This document shows positions 36,145 through 45,986 of a stretch of 64,000 nt of DNA, piece by piece. The notes beneath the pieces were generated by a model. That model worked only from the letters and a program-made list of their open reading frames with translations. It did no database searches and was not told the origin of the DNA. Source of the DNA: Streptomyces flavidovirens DSM 40150 (lineage in GTDB: Bacteria > Actinomycetota > Actinomycetes > Streptomycetales > Streptomycetaceae). Both the position numbers and the translations under genes were made by a program. Location: NCBI RefSeq assembly GCF_000429085.1, contig NZ_AUBE01000003.1, positions 389,215 through 453,214 on the forward strand, read 5' to 3'. Every line of letters starts with the position of its first letter. Positions within the stretch are counted from its first letter, which is position 1.

Positions 36145-37518
36145 GTGGAACGCGTGGACCGCTGCGTCGTCCTGGTGGACGCCGGCTATTTGCTGGGCGC
36201 CGCCGCGAGCCTGCTCGCCGGAGAACCGGCCCGCTCCCGCATCACCGTGGATCACGCCGCGCTCATCCAGGGTCTGCGAGAACGGGCCGAAGCGGATACG
36301 GAGCAGCCGCTGCTGCGCATCTACTGGTTCGACGGCGCACCGGACCGCGTTCCCCAGCCCGAGCACCGGCGGCTGCGGGTCATGCCGCGCGTGACGGTCA
36401 GGCTGGGCGCGCTGACCCGAAGCGACGGGCGGTGGGCGCAGAAGGGCGTCGACGCGGCGATGCACGCGGAGCTGACCGAGCTGGCCAGAAATCGCGCCTG
36501 CTCGGACATTGTGCTGGTGACCGGGGACGGGGATCTGCTACCCGGACTGATGTCCGCCAAGGAACACGGCGTAGCGGTGCACCTGTGGGCCGTGCAGGCG
36601 GCCGACGGGGACTACAACCAGTCGGAGGACCTGGTCGCCGAGGCCGACGAACGGCGCGTCCTGGACCGGGCGTGGATCACCAAGGCCGTACGGGCGAAGG
36701 ACCTCACCGGGATCTGCGCGCCACCGCCGGTGCCGCGGCCGGAAATCGCCGCGATCCTGTCGGCTCCGCTGCCGGAATCGGCGCTCGCGGCTTCGGCGGA
36801 GCGGGCCGAGCGGGCCGCGCAGACGCAGGCGCAGGCGCGGGCCGAGGCCGAAGCGGGGGGTGATGCCGTACGGAACGGATCCGCGAGGGCGGTGGATTCC
36901 GCGGCCCCGTCGCCGGCTCCCGCGCCCGTGGCTGCCGCGAGCGGGCCCGCGGAGACGCATCCACCGCACGGGACCAGGGGCGTGCCGACACCGAAGGACC
37001 TTGCTGGCCTGCGCGGTCCGGGCGCGCAGACGGCGCAGCATCCGCACGCCAACGGGACCGCGCAGCCGGCGGCGGCCGCCGCTGCCGGGGCGACGCTGCG
37101 GTGGTCGTCCGACAAGGGCTGGGCGGAGCGTCCGGGCAACGGCGGTCAGCTCGGCGAGCCGCCCGAGACCGCCTCCCTGCCGACGCTGGCGCAGCTCACC
37201 AGCGCGGAGCAGCGCTGGGCGGACCGGGAGGAGGACATCACCACGGTCGGCGGCGACCCCTTCGAGGTCGGCCAGGTCTTCGCCCGCCGGTGGATGGAAC
37301 GGCTGCCGGACCCCGGCCACACCCAGAAGCTTTCGACGATGTACCCGAGGATTCCGCACCGGATCGACGGCGAGCTGCTGCGGTACGCGGCGCGATTCGG
37401 TCTGCTGGCGCACAAGGACGACCAGATCGACGAGCACGACCGGTATGCGATCCGGGCGGGCTTCTGGCGCGAGATCGACGTGCGGGCGGCGGCGGAGCAT
37501 GTGACAGCGGGGGAGTAG
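36145..37518 (+). CDS. NYN-domain protein (PIN-like nuclease fold)
   Basis: I chose the GTG at 36145 (VERVDRCVVLVDAGYLLGAA); the longer frame from 35995 lacks support. Residues 1-190 form an NYN domain with acidic residues in VDAGYLLG, KGVDAAMHAELTELAR and LVTGDGDLLPGL, the pattern of metal-dependent RNases of the PIN superfamily. An Ala/Pro-rich disordered linker (about 200-330) leads to a conserved C-terminal domain containing EVGQVFARRWMERLP. The 457-residue product is probably an RNA-processing nuclease; target unknown. Confidence 0.82.
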   Translation: MERVDRCVVLVDAGYLLGAAASLLAGEPARSRITVDHAALIQGLRERAEADTEQPLLRIYWFDGAPDRVPQPEHRRLRVMPRVTVRLGALTRSDGRWAQKGVDAAMHAELTELARNRACSDIVLVTGDGDLLPGLMSAKEHGVAVHLWAVQAADGDYNQSEDLVAEADERRVLDRAWITKAVRAKDLTGICAPPPVPRPEIAAILSAPLPESALAASAERAERAAQTQAQARAEAEAGGDAVRNGSARAVDSAAPSPAPAPVAAASGPAETHPPHGTRGVPTPKDLAGLRGPGAQTAQHPHANGTAQPAAAAAAGATLRWSSDKGWAERPGNGGQLGEPPETASLPTLAQLTSAEQRWADREEDITTVGGDPFEVGQVFARRWMERLPDPGHTQKLSTMYPRIPHRIDGELLRYAARFGLLAHKDDQIDEHDRYAIRAGFWREIDVRAAAEHVTAGE

Positions 37519-37584
37519 GCGGCGGGCGCGGCCGAGTACCCCTGCGGGACTTTCCCCTACCCGCCCCTTCCCGAACCGGGGCCC

Positions 37585-37622
37585 GCCCCGGACCCCGCTC
37601 CTCAAACGCCGGAGGGGCTGGA
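37585..37622 (+). repeat. Dispersed intergenic repeat, copy 4
   Basis: GCCCCGGACCCCGCTC followed by CTCAAACGCCGGAGGGGCTG matches the copies near 14361-14462 with two substitutions. It lies between the NYN gene and the ABC transporter genes. Confidence 0.85.
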
Positions 37623-37724
37623 GTTGCCCGAAGGCGGTCAGGGGAAGAACGTTCCGCCCGGATAGCCCGCGCTTCGCGCCCCCGGGGACGGCGTGTGGCC
37701 CGGAACCCCGTAGGCTCGTCCCTC

Positions 37725-38747
37725 GTGAGTACGGGCACAGCACAGGCGGGACGCGGCACGGGAGTCGTGTGTGCCGTGCGGGATCTGGTCAAGACGTATC
37801 CCGCCGCCCGCGGCCGCCGCGGAGTGCCCGCGACGCCGGCCGTGCGGGCCACCGACGGGATCTCCCTCGACGTACACCGCGGCGAGATCTTCGGGCTGCT
37901 CGGGCCCAACGGAGCCGGAAAGTCCACCCTCGTACGCCAGCTCACCGGGCTCATGCGGCCGGACTCCGGAAGCGTCGAGCTGCTGGGGCACGACCTCGTA
38001 CGGCACCCCGAGCGCGCCTCGCGGCTCGTCGGGTACCTCGGGCAGGAATCCACCGCGCTGGACGAGCTGACCGTGTCGCTCGCCGCCGAAACCACCGGAC
38101 GGCTGCGCGGGCTCACCGCGAAGGCCGCGCGTGCCGAGCGGGACGACGTACTGGAAGAACTCGGTCTCGGCGAGATCGCCGGGAGGCCGCTCAAGAAGCT
38201 GTCCGGCGGCCAGCGCCGCCTCGCCTGCTTCGCCGCGGTGCTGGTGGGCGAGCGGCCCGTACTCGTACTGGACGAACCGACCACCGGCATGGACCCCGTC
38301 GCGCGCCGCGCGGTGTGGGCGGCCGTCGACCGGCGGCGGGCCGAGAACGGCGCGACCGTGCTGCTCGTCACGCACAATGTCATCGAGGCCGAGACGGTCC
38401 TCGACCGTGTCGCGGTGCTGGAGAGCGGCCGGGTGATCGCGTGCGACAGCCCCGCCGGGCTCAAGTCGCGCGTAGCCGGTGAGGTACGGCTCGACCTCGT
38501 GTGGCGGGAGCGGGCACCGCTGGACGTGCCCGAGGTCGCGGCGCTGCGGGAATCCGCGCAGGAGTCCGGGCGGCGCTGGGTCCTGCGGCTCGCCCCCGAC
38601 GAGGCGCGTGCGGCCGTCGCCGCCGTAACCGGGGGCAAGGCGTTCGCGGCACTCGACGACTTCACGCTGGCGACGCCGAGCCTCGAAGACGTCTACCTGG
38701 CGCTCGGTGGCAGCACGAACGGTACGAAGGGGCTGGTCAAGGCGTGA
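37725..38747 (+). CDS. ABC transporter ATP-binding protein
   Basis: The GTG at 37725 gives a 340-residue ATPase; the frame open from 37101 overlaps the NYN gene. It has Walker A GPNGAGKSTL, signature LSGGQRRLACF, Walker B VLVLDEPTTGMD and the switch histidine in LLVTHNVIEAE. The C-terminal extension resembles that of DrrA-type drug-export ATPases. Its stop overlaps the GTG of the permease gene, so they form one exporter. The substrate is unknown. Confidence 0.9.
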   Translation: MSTGTAQAGRGTGVVCAVRDLVKTYPAARGRRGVPATPAVRATDGISLDVHRGEIFGLLGPNGAGKSTLVRQLTGLMRPDSGSVELLGHDLVRHPERASRLVGYLGQESTALDELTVSLAAETTGRLRGLTAKAARAERDDVLEELGLGEIAGRPLKKLSGGQRRLACFAAVLVGERPVLVLDEPTTGMDPVARRAVWAAVDRRRAENGATVLLVTHNVIEAETVLDRVAVLESGRVIACDSPAGLKSRVAGEVRLDLVWRERAPLDVPEVAALRESAQESGRRWVLRLAPDEARAAVAAVTGGKAFAALDDFTLATPSLEDVYLALGGSTNGTKGLVKA

Positions 38748-39586
38748 GTGTCGTGCCTGCGGAGGCCGAGACCGGCTCGGTGCGGATCCGGGTGGCGAGG
38801 GACAAGGACGCCGGTGCGGCCGGTGACGCGCCCGCACCCCTCGCACCCCGCGCGCGCCTGCTGCCGTCGCTCGCCGCCGTCTACCGGGCGCAGCTGTCCC
38901 GAGCGCGGGTGGCGCGCATTCCGCTGCTCTTCGTGGCGACGTTCCAGTCCGTCGGGATCATGGTCCTGATGCGGGGGGTCGTCGACGGGGGCGACGAGGC
39001 GCGGGCCGTCGTCGCCGGGTCGAGTGTGCTCGTCGTCGCCTTCGTCGCGCTGAATCTCCTCGCCCAGTACTTCGGGCAGCTACGGGCGAGCGGCGGCCTC
39101 GACCACTACGCCACGCTGCCGGTGCCGCCGGCCGCGGTGGTGCTGGGTGCGGCAGCCGCGTACGCCTCCTTCACGGTGCCGGGCACGTTCGTCACAGCCG
39201 TCGTGGGGTGCGTGCTGTTCCAGCTCCCGCTCACCCATCTGTGGGTGCTGGCGGCCGTCGTCCCGCTCGCCGGGGCGGCGCTCGCCGGTCTCGGCGCGGC
39301 GCTCGGCCTGCTCGCACCGCGCCAGGAGCTCGCGACGCTGCTCGGGCAGCTTGGCATGTCCGCGGCGCTGCTGCTCGGGGTGCTGCCCCCCAAGCGGCTG
39401 CCCGTGCCGATCTTGTACGCCCGCGATCTGCTGCCTTCGACGTACGGCGTCGAGGCTTTCGCGCGTACCTTCGACACGCACCCCAACTGGCCCGCGGTCG
39501 TACTCGACCTGGCCGTGTGCGCGGTCGTCGGGGTCGTCTCGCTGGCGGTCGCCACCTGGGCGTACCGCCGGGCGGCGGTCCGCTGA
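38744..39586 (+). CDS. ABC-2 type transporter permease
   Basis: The 280-residue protein starts at GTG 38744, overlapping the ATPase stop. A cytoplasmic N-terminus of about 60 residues is followed by six hydrophobic segments, the layout of ABC-2 (DrrB-like) permeases. Together with the preceding ATPase it should export a lipid, drug or polysaccharide. No biosynthetic genes are nearby. Confidence 0.87.
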   Translation: MSVVPAEAETGSVRIRVARDKDAGAAGDAPAPLAPRARLLPSLAAVYRAQLSRARVARIPLLFVATFQSVGIMVLMRGVVDGGDEARAVVAGSSVLVVAFVALNLLAQYFGQLRASGGLDHYATLPVPPAAVVLGAAAAYASFTVPGTFVTAVVGCVLFQLPLTHLWVLAAVVPLAGAALAGLGAALGLLAPRQELATLLGQLGMSAALLLGVLPPKRLPVPILYARDLLPSTYGVEAFARTFDTHPNWPAVVLDLAVCAVVGVVSLAVATWAYRRAAVR

Positions 39587-39635
39587 GCGGCGGTCCGGTG
39601 ACGCGTGGGACGGGGACGCCTGGCACGATGGCAGG

Positions 39636-40325
39636 GTGACCGCTCCTCTGACGCCGCCTCACCAGCAGCCGCCGAACGACCCCTGGCAGAAGTCCGAAGC
39701 CGGGGCCGCTCCGCAGGCCCCCTCCCACCCGCACGCCGGTCCCGTCGCGGAGGGGACACAGGACGACACCAGCCCGTCCATGGAGGTGATCAGGGCCGCT
39801 GTGGTGGCTCTGGCGCTGACGGTCCTGGGCATCGGGCTCGGGCTGCTGTGGATGTGGCTGGCGCCGCGAGTGCCACTGATCTCCACCGACAAGGCCGTCT
39901 TCCTCAAGGACACCGAGGGTGAGGAAGCGATCGGGGCGGACGGGACGTTCGTACTGCTGGCGCTCGCGTTCGGCGCGGTCAGCGCCGCTCTGGTCTTCTG
40001 GTTCAACCGGCGTGGCGGTATCCCGCTGGTGATCGGTCTCGCACTGGGCGGCCTGCTCGGGTCGCTGCTGGCGTGGGGGACCGGCGTCTGGTTCGGGCCG
40101 ACGGCCGACGTGGTCGAGCGCGCGCGGGAGGTCGGTCAGGGCGTGGAGTTCGACGCGCCGCTCAGGCTCGGGGCGAAGGGTGCGCTGCTGGCCTGGCCGA
40201 TGGCCGCGATGCTGGTCCACCTGGGGCTGACGGCCCTTTTCGGACCACGGGATCCGGAGCCGGAGTGGGGGGCGTACTGGCATCCGGCACCGGGACCGGG
40301 CACGCAGGACGGTACGCCGACCTGA
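39636..40325 (+). CDS. DUF2567-like membrane protein
   Basis: The GTG at 39636 starts a 229-residue protein; the frame open from 39147 overlaps the permease. A proline-rich cytoplasmic N-terminus of about 50 residues precedes four membrane segments, the first at about residues 52-75. An external loop (APRVPLISTDKAVFLKDTEGEEAIGADG) is typical of the actinobacterial DUF2567 family. Function is unknown. It ends 36 bp before the convergent ybaK-like gene. Confidence 0.78.
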   Translation: MTAPLTPPHQQPPNDPWQKSEAGAAPQAPSHPHAGPVAEGTQDDTSPSMEVIRAAVVALALTVLGIGLGLLWMWLAPRVPLISTDKAVFLKDTEGEEAIGADGTFVLLALAFGAVSAALVFWFNRRGGIPLVIGLALGGLLGSLLAWGTGVWFGPTADVVERAREVGQGVEFDAPLRLGAKGALLAWPMAAMLVHLGLTALFGPRDPEPEWGAYWHPAPGPGTQDGTPT

Positions 40326-40361
40326 CGCCACGCGTCGGGTCGCAGGCGTGCCGGTCGCCGG

Positions 40362-40856
40362 TTACGCGCGGCCGATCGGGGCGATGGTCGCGTCCGTGAG
40401 GGCCGCCAGGTCCACCGGGGACAGTTCGAGCTCCAGGCCGCGGCGCCCCGCCGAGACGCACACCGTGTCGTACGACGACGCCGACGCGTCCAGGACCGTA
40501 CGGAGCTTCTTGCGCTGGCCCAGGGGTGAGATGCCGCCCCGCACATAGCCCGTGGTGCGTTCCGCCACCACTGGGTCCGCCATCGCCGCGCGCTTGCCGC
40601 CGACCGCCGCCGCCAGCGCCTTGAGGTCGAGTGAGCCCGCCACCGGCACGACCGCCAGCGTCAACGTGCCGTCGATGTCGGCCACCAGGGTCTTGAAGAC
40701 GCGGTCCGGCGCAACGCCCAGCGCCTGCGCCGCCTCCTCACCGTACGAGGGGGACGCCGGGTCGTGCTCGTACGCGTGGAGGATGTACGCCGTCCCCGCC
40801 GCGGTCAGGGCGACGGTCGCCGGAGTGCCTCCGGCCTGGCGATTCTTCTTGGCCAC
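40362..40856 (-). CDS. YbaK/EbsC-family Cys-tRNA(Pro) deacylase
   Basis: The 164-residue protein is a free-standing editing domain that hydrolyses cysteine misattached to tRNA-Pro. It shows the family segments VFKTLVADIDGTLTLAVVPV, GKRAAMADP and TTGYVRGGISPLGQRKKLRTVLD, where the lysine and glycine loop are conserved. The ATG at 40856 is followed by a basic stretch. Length is typical. Confidence 0.92.
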   Translation of the reverse strand: MAKKNRQAGGTPATVALTAAGTAYILHAYEHDPASPSYGEEAAQALGVAPDRVFKTLVADIDGTLTLAVVPVAGSLDLKALAAAVGGKRAAMADPVVAERTTGYVRGGISPLGQRKKLRTVLDASASSYDTVCVSAGRRGLELELSPVDLAALTDATIAPIGRA

Positions 40857-40880
40857 TGGGGCTCTGCCTCCGGTCGGTCG

Positions 40881-41669
40881 TCAGTTGGGGCTGGTGGGCG
40901 CCACGGTCAGGTCGACGGCCGGCACCGAGGGCAGGTGGCGGATCACCGCCGTCTCGGCGCGCAGCAGCTTCAGCTCTTCGCGCAGCCGGCTCGCGGTGTC
41001 GGGCGCCTGCAGCAGGCGCTGCCTCGCCGGGATGTCCAGTACCGTCGCGGCGGCCACGAGGTACGAGACGACGGACGGCTCGTCCGGCAGCTCCGCGCCG
41101 GTGGTCAGCGAGCGCTCACGCGCGCCCGCGAGCCGCTTCTGGTAGCTGCGGAACGCCCGCAGCACGCCCTCGGCCAGCGCACCCGCGTCGTCGCCCGGCT
41201 CCTCGGGCAGTTCCTCCACCTCGGCGGTGAGGTACGGGCCGCTCGCGTCGACGGAGAGGATCTTGACGCGGGTCGTGCCGGTGGCCAGCACCTCGTAACT
41301 GCCGTCCTCGCGCTCACGGATCGTCGCCGCGTCGGCGACGCAGCCCACCCGGTGGAAGGCCTGGACCGGGTCCGGGCCGAAGCCCGCCGCCGGTCCCCGC
41401 TCCGCCATCGTCGTGGAGTCCGGCATGCCGGGCGCCGTGGCGGCGACCTCGTGGCCGTCACGGATCGCTACGACCACGAAGCGGCGCGGCTCGTCCTCCG
41501 AGGGGGCGGCGGACTGGTCGGGGGACGGTGCGGATTCGCCGGAGTCCGCGCCCTTCGACAAGTCGCGCATCATGGCGCGATAACGCTCCTCGAAGATGTT
41601 CAGCGGCAGCACCAGACCGGGGAACAGCACCGAGTTCAGCGGGAAGAGGGGAAGACGAGCGGTGGTCAC
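40881..41669 (-). CDS. LON substrate-binding domain protein
   Basis: The GTG at 41669 gives 262 residues beginning VTTARLPLFPLNSVLFPGLVLPLNIFEERY, the start of a LON N-terminal (PUA-like) domain. No ATPase or protease domain follows, so it is a stand-alone LON-domain protein; its role is unknown. The insert at about residues 44-62 is Ser/Pro/Asp-rich. It lies 24 bp upstream of the ybaK-like gene and 5 bp after the preceding gene, so the three minus-strand genes probably form an operon. Confidence 0.85.
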   Translation of the reverse strand: MTTARLPLFPLNSVLFPGLVLPLNIFEERYRAMMRDLSKGADSGESAPSPDQSAAPSEDEPRRFVVVAIRDGHEVAATAPGMPDSTTMAERGPAAGFGPDPVQAFHRVGCVADAATIREREDGSYEVLATGTTRVKILSVDASGPYLTAEVEELPEEPGDDAGALAEGVLRAFRSYQKRLAGARERSLTTGAELPDEPSVVSYLVAAATVLDIPARQRLLQAPDTASRLREELKLLRAETAVIRHLPSVPAVDLTVAPTSPN

Positions 41670-41674
41670 AGCGG

Positions 41675-42727
41675 TCAAGCGTAATGGCCGTCGGACCCGA
41701 CCCTGCGGGCCGTCCTGCGCAAAGGCCGCAAAGGCATCGCCGACGCCACCTGGATCCTCGCGGTGTCGCGCAGCTCCAGGAACTGTCCCAGCACGTCGTC
41801 GCTCAGATACGCCCAGGGGAACGAGGTCGCGTACGGCCCGATCAGCCGGAACTGTTCCAGGGCGTCGGCCCACCGCCCCCTGGTGATCAGCACGTACGCC
41901 AGCAGGTTGCGGACCTCGGCCGGCCACGGGTCGCCCGCCGCGTACTCGGCGGACAGCGCGATCGCCAGATCGGCCGCCGCGTCGACGCGCTCGGGCGCGA
42001 TCACGGTGTCCGCCGCCCCGGCGCCCTCGCGGCTCAGCAGGTGCGCGAAGGCCGCTCGTACGGGCAGGGCCTGCACCAGCGATCCGGGCAGGGCGTCTTC
42101 CGCGGCCTGTTCGGCGAAGTCGAAGCACTCGCGGTGCGAGCCGTACCACTGGGCGGAGAGGTACTGGAGTGCGGAGACGTGGCACCCGTAGTGGTGCGAG
42201 GAGCGGCCCACCGCCTCCGCCCACAGTTCCTCGAAGGCGGAATGCGCCGCATGCGTGCCGCGCGCGTGGTCCAGAGCGATGCGCCACGGCACCGGGTCGC
42301 GCGGAGCGGCTTCGGCCGCCGCCTCGATCAGCGGTCCGACGTCACGCAGCCGCTCGGCGCGGGCCGGCGACTCCCAGGCCCTGCGCACGGACAGTTCGGC
42401 CTTGACGAGCAGGGCGTCGGGATCGCGCGGGGAGGCGGCCAGCCAGTCGCCGAGCCAGCCCTCGCGATGGTGGGCGAAGGTGGCGAGGCGGGTGGTGTAC
42501 CGGTCGCGGTTCTCCCACTCGGCACCCTCCCGCGTGGCAGCGAGGAGCTTTGCCGCAGGCCCGTGGTCGCCGAGGGCGGCGGCGACGAGGGCCGGTCCCA
42601 GGCGCTCGTCGGGTACGTCGAGCAGCACCTCGTCGTCATCGAGCAGTCCGGCGCCCAGGTGCTGGGTGTGGCGGATCATGCGCGCGGTGCTGATCAGAGC
42701 GCGAAGGAATGACATGGTGCGAACCAT
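41675..42727 (-). CDS. Uncharacterised alpha-helical (TPR-like) protein
   Basis: The 350-residue protein starts at ATG 42727 or ATG 42715. It has no signal peptide or membrane segment and is mostly helical, with repeated Ala/Leu/Trp-rich helices such as DPVPWRIALDHARG, GCHVSALQYLSAQWYG and RGRWADALEQFRLIG that recall tetratricopeptide repeats. I do not recognise an enzymatic motif. It resembles Streptomyces proteins annotated only as hypothetical. Its stop is five bases from the LON-domain gene start. Confidence 0.78.
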   Translation of the reverse strand: MVRTMSFLRALISTARMIRHTQHLGAGLLDDDEVLLDVPDERLGPALVAAALGDHGPAAKLLAATREGAEWENRDRYTTRLATFAHHREGWLGDWLAASPRDPDALLVKAELSVRRAWESPARAERLRDVGPLIEAAAEAAPRDPVPWRIALDHARGTHAAHSAFEELWAEAVGRSSHHYGCHVSALQYLSAQWYGSHRECFDFAEQAAEDALPGSLVQALPVRAAFAHLLSREGAGAADTVIAPERVDAAADLAIALSAEYAAGDPWPAEVRNLLAYVLITRGRWADALEQFRLIGPYATSFPWAYLSDDVLGQFLELRDTARIQVASAMPLRPLRRTARRVGSDGHYA

Positions 42728-42910
42728 TGAAAACCGCAGGTGGGGGCGGCGCCAGAGGGCGTCGGTGAAGCTTTTGCATCAGCTGAAAGGTTGTGCCCGC
42801 GTCGGTCAAGGGACAGTAAAGCTAGCGGGGCAGCCGGGGGCGGCGGGGCTACCGTACCCCCCGGCCGGCCCCGTCGCCTCCCCCTGGATCCGCCCCGCCG
42901 CAGAGCCGGA
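42728..42910. other. Spacer between two minus-strand genes
   Basis: The 183-bp spacer is G-rich towards 42820-42890, with runs such as GGGGGCGGCGGGG and CCCCCCGG that could pair into an imperfect terminator for the upstream minus-strand gene. I see no coding frame. Confidence 0.35.
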
Positions 42911-44587
42911 TCAGCCCCGCCGCAGCAGCCGTGACGCCCCCGCCGCGACCGTCGTCGCCAGGACCCAGCCGAGCAGGATCAGCCCCGCCGCCGCCCACTG
43001 CCAGCCGGTGGTCAGACGCCAGTGCCCGTCCTGCCCCAGGTTGATCACCGGCAGCAGCAGGTCGAGGGCGTAGAGGGACGCGTTCCACTCCGGGTGCTGC
43101 TCGGCGTTGATCGCGGGCGGGTCGAGCTGCGCGAACGCCACCGCTCCGGCCGCCCACAGCACAGCCATCCACACGGCGGCCCGCCCCGGCCGGTAGCCGT
43201 ACGCCACCGTCCAGTCCTGCAGGTAGCCCCACAGCTTCCCGGCCAGCGGCAGCGTCTCGCGCCGTCTTCGCTGCTTGGCCAGCAGCACCTCGCGGGCGTC
43301 GGCGTCCTCCCCGCTGTTGCGCAGGACGGCCGCCAGCCGCTCGTACGGCTCCGGGGCGTACTCCGGGGTCGCGGCCGTCACCCACCCCAGCCGGCGCGAG
43401 AGCGGGAACAGCCCGCGCGGTACGAGGCAGTCGTACGTGAAGCCGTTCATGGTCAGGCCGCCGGGCCGCGGCCAGCTGTCCGCCTTGTCCACCAGATTGC
43501 CGACCTTCGCGCCGGACAGTACGACCTTCCCCTCCTCGGGCCGGTCGCAGAGAAACCGCAGCTCGGGCGTCTGGACCCGGCGCAGCGACAGCTCCTGCCC
43601 CAGCGACATGCGGAACCGCGCGCCGTCGAAGTCCACGGCGTCCCCGAACCGTCCGTCGTCGAGCCGCAGCCCGCCCTCGCACTCGAACCGCTGCACGCGC
43701 GTGCCGCGCACCGGCGTGTTCCCGATGCCGTACGGCGGCGTGGTCCCCGGGGCCGCGCCCCTCGGCCCGATCCCCGCGGGCGTCAGGTAGAGCGTGCGCT
43801 CCACGGTGAGCTGCGGGGCGTTCAGCGCCCGCCGCCCCTCCACGCCGTACGGCCGCCGCAGCCGGCTGCCGCGCAGGCTCAGCGAGACCCCGACCTTCGC
43901 GCCGCGCAGGCTGAACTCACCGTTCGACTCGATCATCTCCGCCTGGAGATCCTGGGCGACGGACAGACCGTCGGCGGCGATCGAACGGCCGTTGCGGTCC
44001 TGGTGCACGACGATCTGGTTGAGCAGCAGGTCCGTGCCGATCTGGGCGTCGGTGAGCCGGATGCCGCCGGGGACACTGCAGCGCGGCAGATGCAGGTCGC
44101 CCTCGGTGTGCAGCCGGGCCGCCTCCAGGCGGGGGATGGCGCAGCCCACCATGCGCAGCGTGGTGAAGTGGCATTCGGGCAGCAGCACCTCCTTCTCGAA
44201 GCGGCAGTTGTTCAGCTCGACGTACGGCTCGACGCGGCCGCCCGCGAGCTTGAGCGTGCCGGTGATCTGTACGCCGCTGAGCTTGAGGGCCGCGACCCGC
44301 CCGGGCAGCGCGGGCGGCCCGCTGAGCAGCAGCAGCGCGACGACGCGCGCGCGGACGCTGCGTTCGGGGGGCCATGGCCTGGTCGTCATCGGATCGTCGA
44401 GTACGGGATTGCGGGTGCGGAGGTCGTACGTACTGCCGTTGCGGAACGCCTGCCACATGCCGATTTCCGCGGCACTGAGCCAGTCGGGTGCTTCGACGTC
44501 TTGCTGCGGCTCGGTCAAGGCCGCCCCTTTCGCCGATTCGTACAGCCGTTCTTCCCTCTGGGTGACGGGCTGAACGCTAGTGGTCAC
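42911..44587 (-). CDS. Membrane-anchored beta-solenoid-like protein of unknown function
   Basis: The GTG at 44587 gives 558 residues. Residues about 95-370 are a chain of short hydrophobic strands with regular turns (for example [13 protein letters not shown] and [19 protein letters not shown]), suggesting a right-handed beta-helix like those of pentapeptide or bactofilin-type repeats. After a charged segment, two to three membrane helices lie near the C-terminus (about 450-470 and 520-545). Similar proteins are sometimes labelled membrane-associated oxidoreductase, but I see no nucleotide or metal motif. It diverges from hisD. Confidence 0.75.
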   Translation of the reverse strand: MTTSVQPVTQREERLYESAKGAALTEPQQDVEAPDWLSAAEIGMWQAFRNGSTYDLRTRNPVLDDPMTTRPWPPERSVRARVVALLLLSGPPALPGRVAALKLSGVQITGTLKLAGGRVEPYVELNNCRFEKEVLLPECHFTTLRMVGCAIPRLEAARLHTEGDLHLPRCSVPGGIRLTDAQIGTDLLLNQIVVHQDRNGRSIAADGLSVAQDLQAEMIESNGEFSLRGAKVGVSLSLRGSRLRRPYGVEGRRALNAPQLTVERTLYLTPAGIGPRGAAPGTTPPYGIGNTPVRGTRVQRFECEGGLRLDDGRFGDAVDFDGARFRMSLGQELSLRRVQTPELRFLCDRPEEGKVVLSGAKVGNLVDKADSWPRPGGLTMNGFTYDCLVPRGLFPLSRRLGWVTAATPEYAPEPYERLAAVLRNSGEDADAREVLLAKQRRRRETLPLAGKLWGYLQDWTVAYGYRPGRAAVWMAVLWAAGAVAFAQLDPPAINAEQHPEWNASLYALDLLLPVINLGQDGHWRLTTGWQWAAAGLILLGWVLATTVAAGASRLLRRG

Positions 44588-44605
44588 GAAAGACTCCTGG
44601 GGTGT

Positions 44606-44622
44606 GTATCAGCCAGTGATAC
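44606..44622. promoter_or_regulatory. Palindrome between hisD and the divergent gene
   Basis: GTATCA (44606-44611) and TGATAC (44617-44622) form a perfect inverted repeat around GCCAG. It lies 41 bp before the hisD start and 18 bp beyond the GTG of the divergent gene, so a repressor here could control either side. GAGAAT (44651-44656) may be a -10 for hisD. Confidence 0.5.
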
Positions 44623-44663
44623 GGAGGCTCGGCTGCCGGATGGGGTCTGAGAGAATTGGCAGC

Positions 44664-45986
44664 GTGATCTCTCGAATCGATCTGCGCGGTGACGCCCTCC
44701 CCGAGGGCGCCGACCTGCGCGACCTGCTGCCCCGTGCCGACTTCGACGTACAGGCCGCCCTCGACAAGGTGCGGCCCATCTGCGAGGACGTGCATCATCG
44801 GGGCACGGCGGCGCTGATCGAGTACGCGGAGAAATTCGACGGCGTGAAGCTGGAGCGGGTACGGGTCCCGGCCGAAGCGCTCGCCACCGCCCTGGAGCAG
44901 CTCGACCCCAAGGTCAGGGCCGCTCTGGAGGAATCCATCCGGCGCGCCCGCATCGTGCACCGCGAGCAGCGGCGCGGCGAGCACACCACCCAGGTCGTAC
45001 CCGGTGGCACCGTCACCGAGCGGTGGGTGCCGGTCGGGCGGGTGGGCCTCTACGCGCCCGGCGGCCGGTCGGTCTACCCCTCCTCCGTGATCATGAACGT
45101 GGTCCCGGCCCAGGAGGCCGGCGTCGAATCCATCGCCCTGGCGTCCCCCGCTCAGGCGGAGTTCGGCGGCCTGCCGCACCCGACGATCCTGGCGGCCTGC
45201 GCGCTGCTCGGCATCGACGAGGTGTACGCCGCGGGCGGCGCCACCGCCGTCGCGATGTTCGCGTACGGCACCGACGAGTGCCCGCCCGTCAACATGGTCA
45301 CCGGCCCCGGCAACATCTGGGTCGCCGCGGCCAAGCGCTACTTCACCGGCCTCATCGGCATCGACACCGAGGCCGGACCGACCGAGATCGCCGTCCTCGC
45401 GGACGAGACGGCCGACCCGGTGCACGTCGCCGCCGACCTGATCAGCCAGGCCGAGCACGACCCGCTGGCCGCCGCCGTCCTGGTGACGGACTCCGAGGAG
45501 CTCGCGGACGCGGTCACCAAGGAGCTGGAGCCGCAGGTGGCCGCCACGAAGCACCGCGACGACCGGATCCTCCCGGCGCTCGCCGGCAAGCAGTCCTCGA
45601 TCGTCCTGGTCGACTCCATGGAGGAGGGCCTCAAGGTCGTCGACGCGTACGGCGCCGAGCACCTGGAGATCCAGACCGCCGACGCCGCCGCGCTCGCCCG
45701 GCGCGTACGCAACGCCGGCGCGATCTTCGTCGGCCCGTACGCCCCCGTCTCCCTCGGCGACTACTGCGCCGGGTCCAACCACGTCCTGCCGACCGGCGGC
45801 TGCGCCTGCCACTCCTCGGGCCTGTCGGTCCAGTCGTTCCTGCGCGGCATCCACATCGTGGACTACACGCGGGACGCGCTCGCCGAGGTCACGCACCACG
45901 TGGTGACGCTGGCGGAGGCGGAGGACCTTCCGGCGCACGGCGCAGCCCTGAAGGCGCGCTTCGAGTGGAAGGTGCCGACGCAATGA
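44664..45986 (+). CDS. hisD: Histidinol dehydrogenase HisD
   Basis: HisD catalyses the last two oxidations of histidine synthesis. The GTG at 44664 ([15 protein letters not shown]) gives 440 residues, the normal length; the frame open from 44580 overlaps the opposite gene start. Motifs include [45 protein letters not shown] and the C-terminal [18 protein letters not shown]. There is no strong ribosome-binding site and a -10-like GAGAAT lies only seven bases upstream, so the mRNA may be leaderless or nearly so. First gene of the his operon. Confidence 0.96.
   Translation: MISRIDLRGDALPEGADLRDLLPRADFDVQAALDKVRPICEDVHHRGTAALIEYAEKFDGVKLERVRVPAEALATALEQLDPKVRAALEESIRRARIVHREQRRGEHTTQVVPGGTVTERWVPVGRVGLYAPGGRSVYPSSVIMNVVPAQEAGVESIALASPAQAEFGGLPHPTILAACALLGIDEVYAAGGATAVAMFAYGTDECPPVNMVTGPGNIWVAAAKRYFTGLIGIDTEAGPTEIAVLADETADPVHVAADLISQAEHDPLAAAVLVTDSEELADAVTKELEPQVAATKHRDDRILPALAGKQSSIVLVDSMEEGLKVVDAYGAEHLEIQTADAAALARRVRNAGAIFVGPYAPVSLGDYCAGSNHVLPTGGCACHSSGLSVQSFLRGIHIVDYTRDALAEVTHHVVTLAEAEDLPAHGAALKARFEWKVPTQ

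Noticed and set aside
36145..44587. Possible biosynthetic or antibiotic-export cluster around the ABC genes
   Set aside because: Only an orphan ATPase/permease pair is present; neighbours are housekeeping or unknown and no synthase genes occur.
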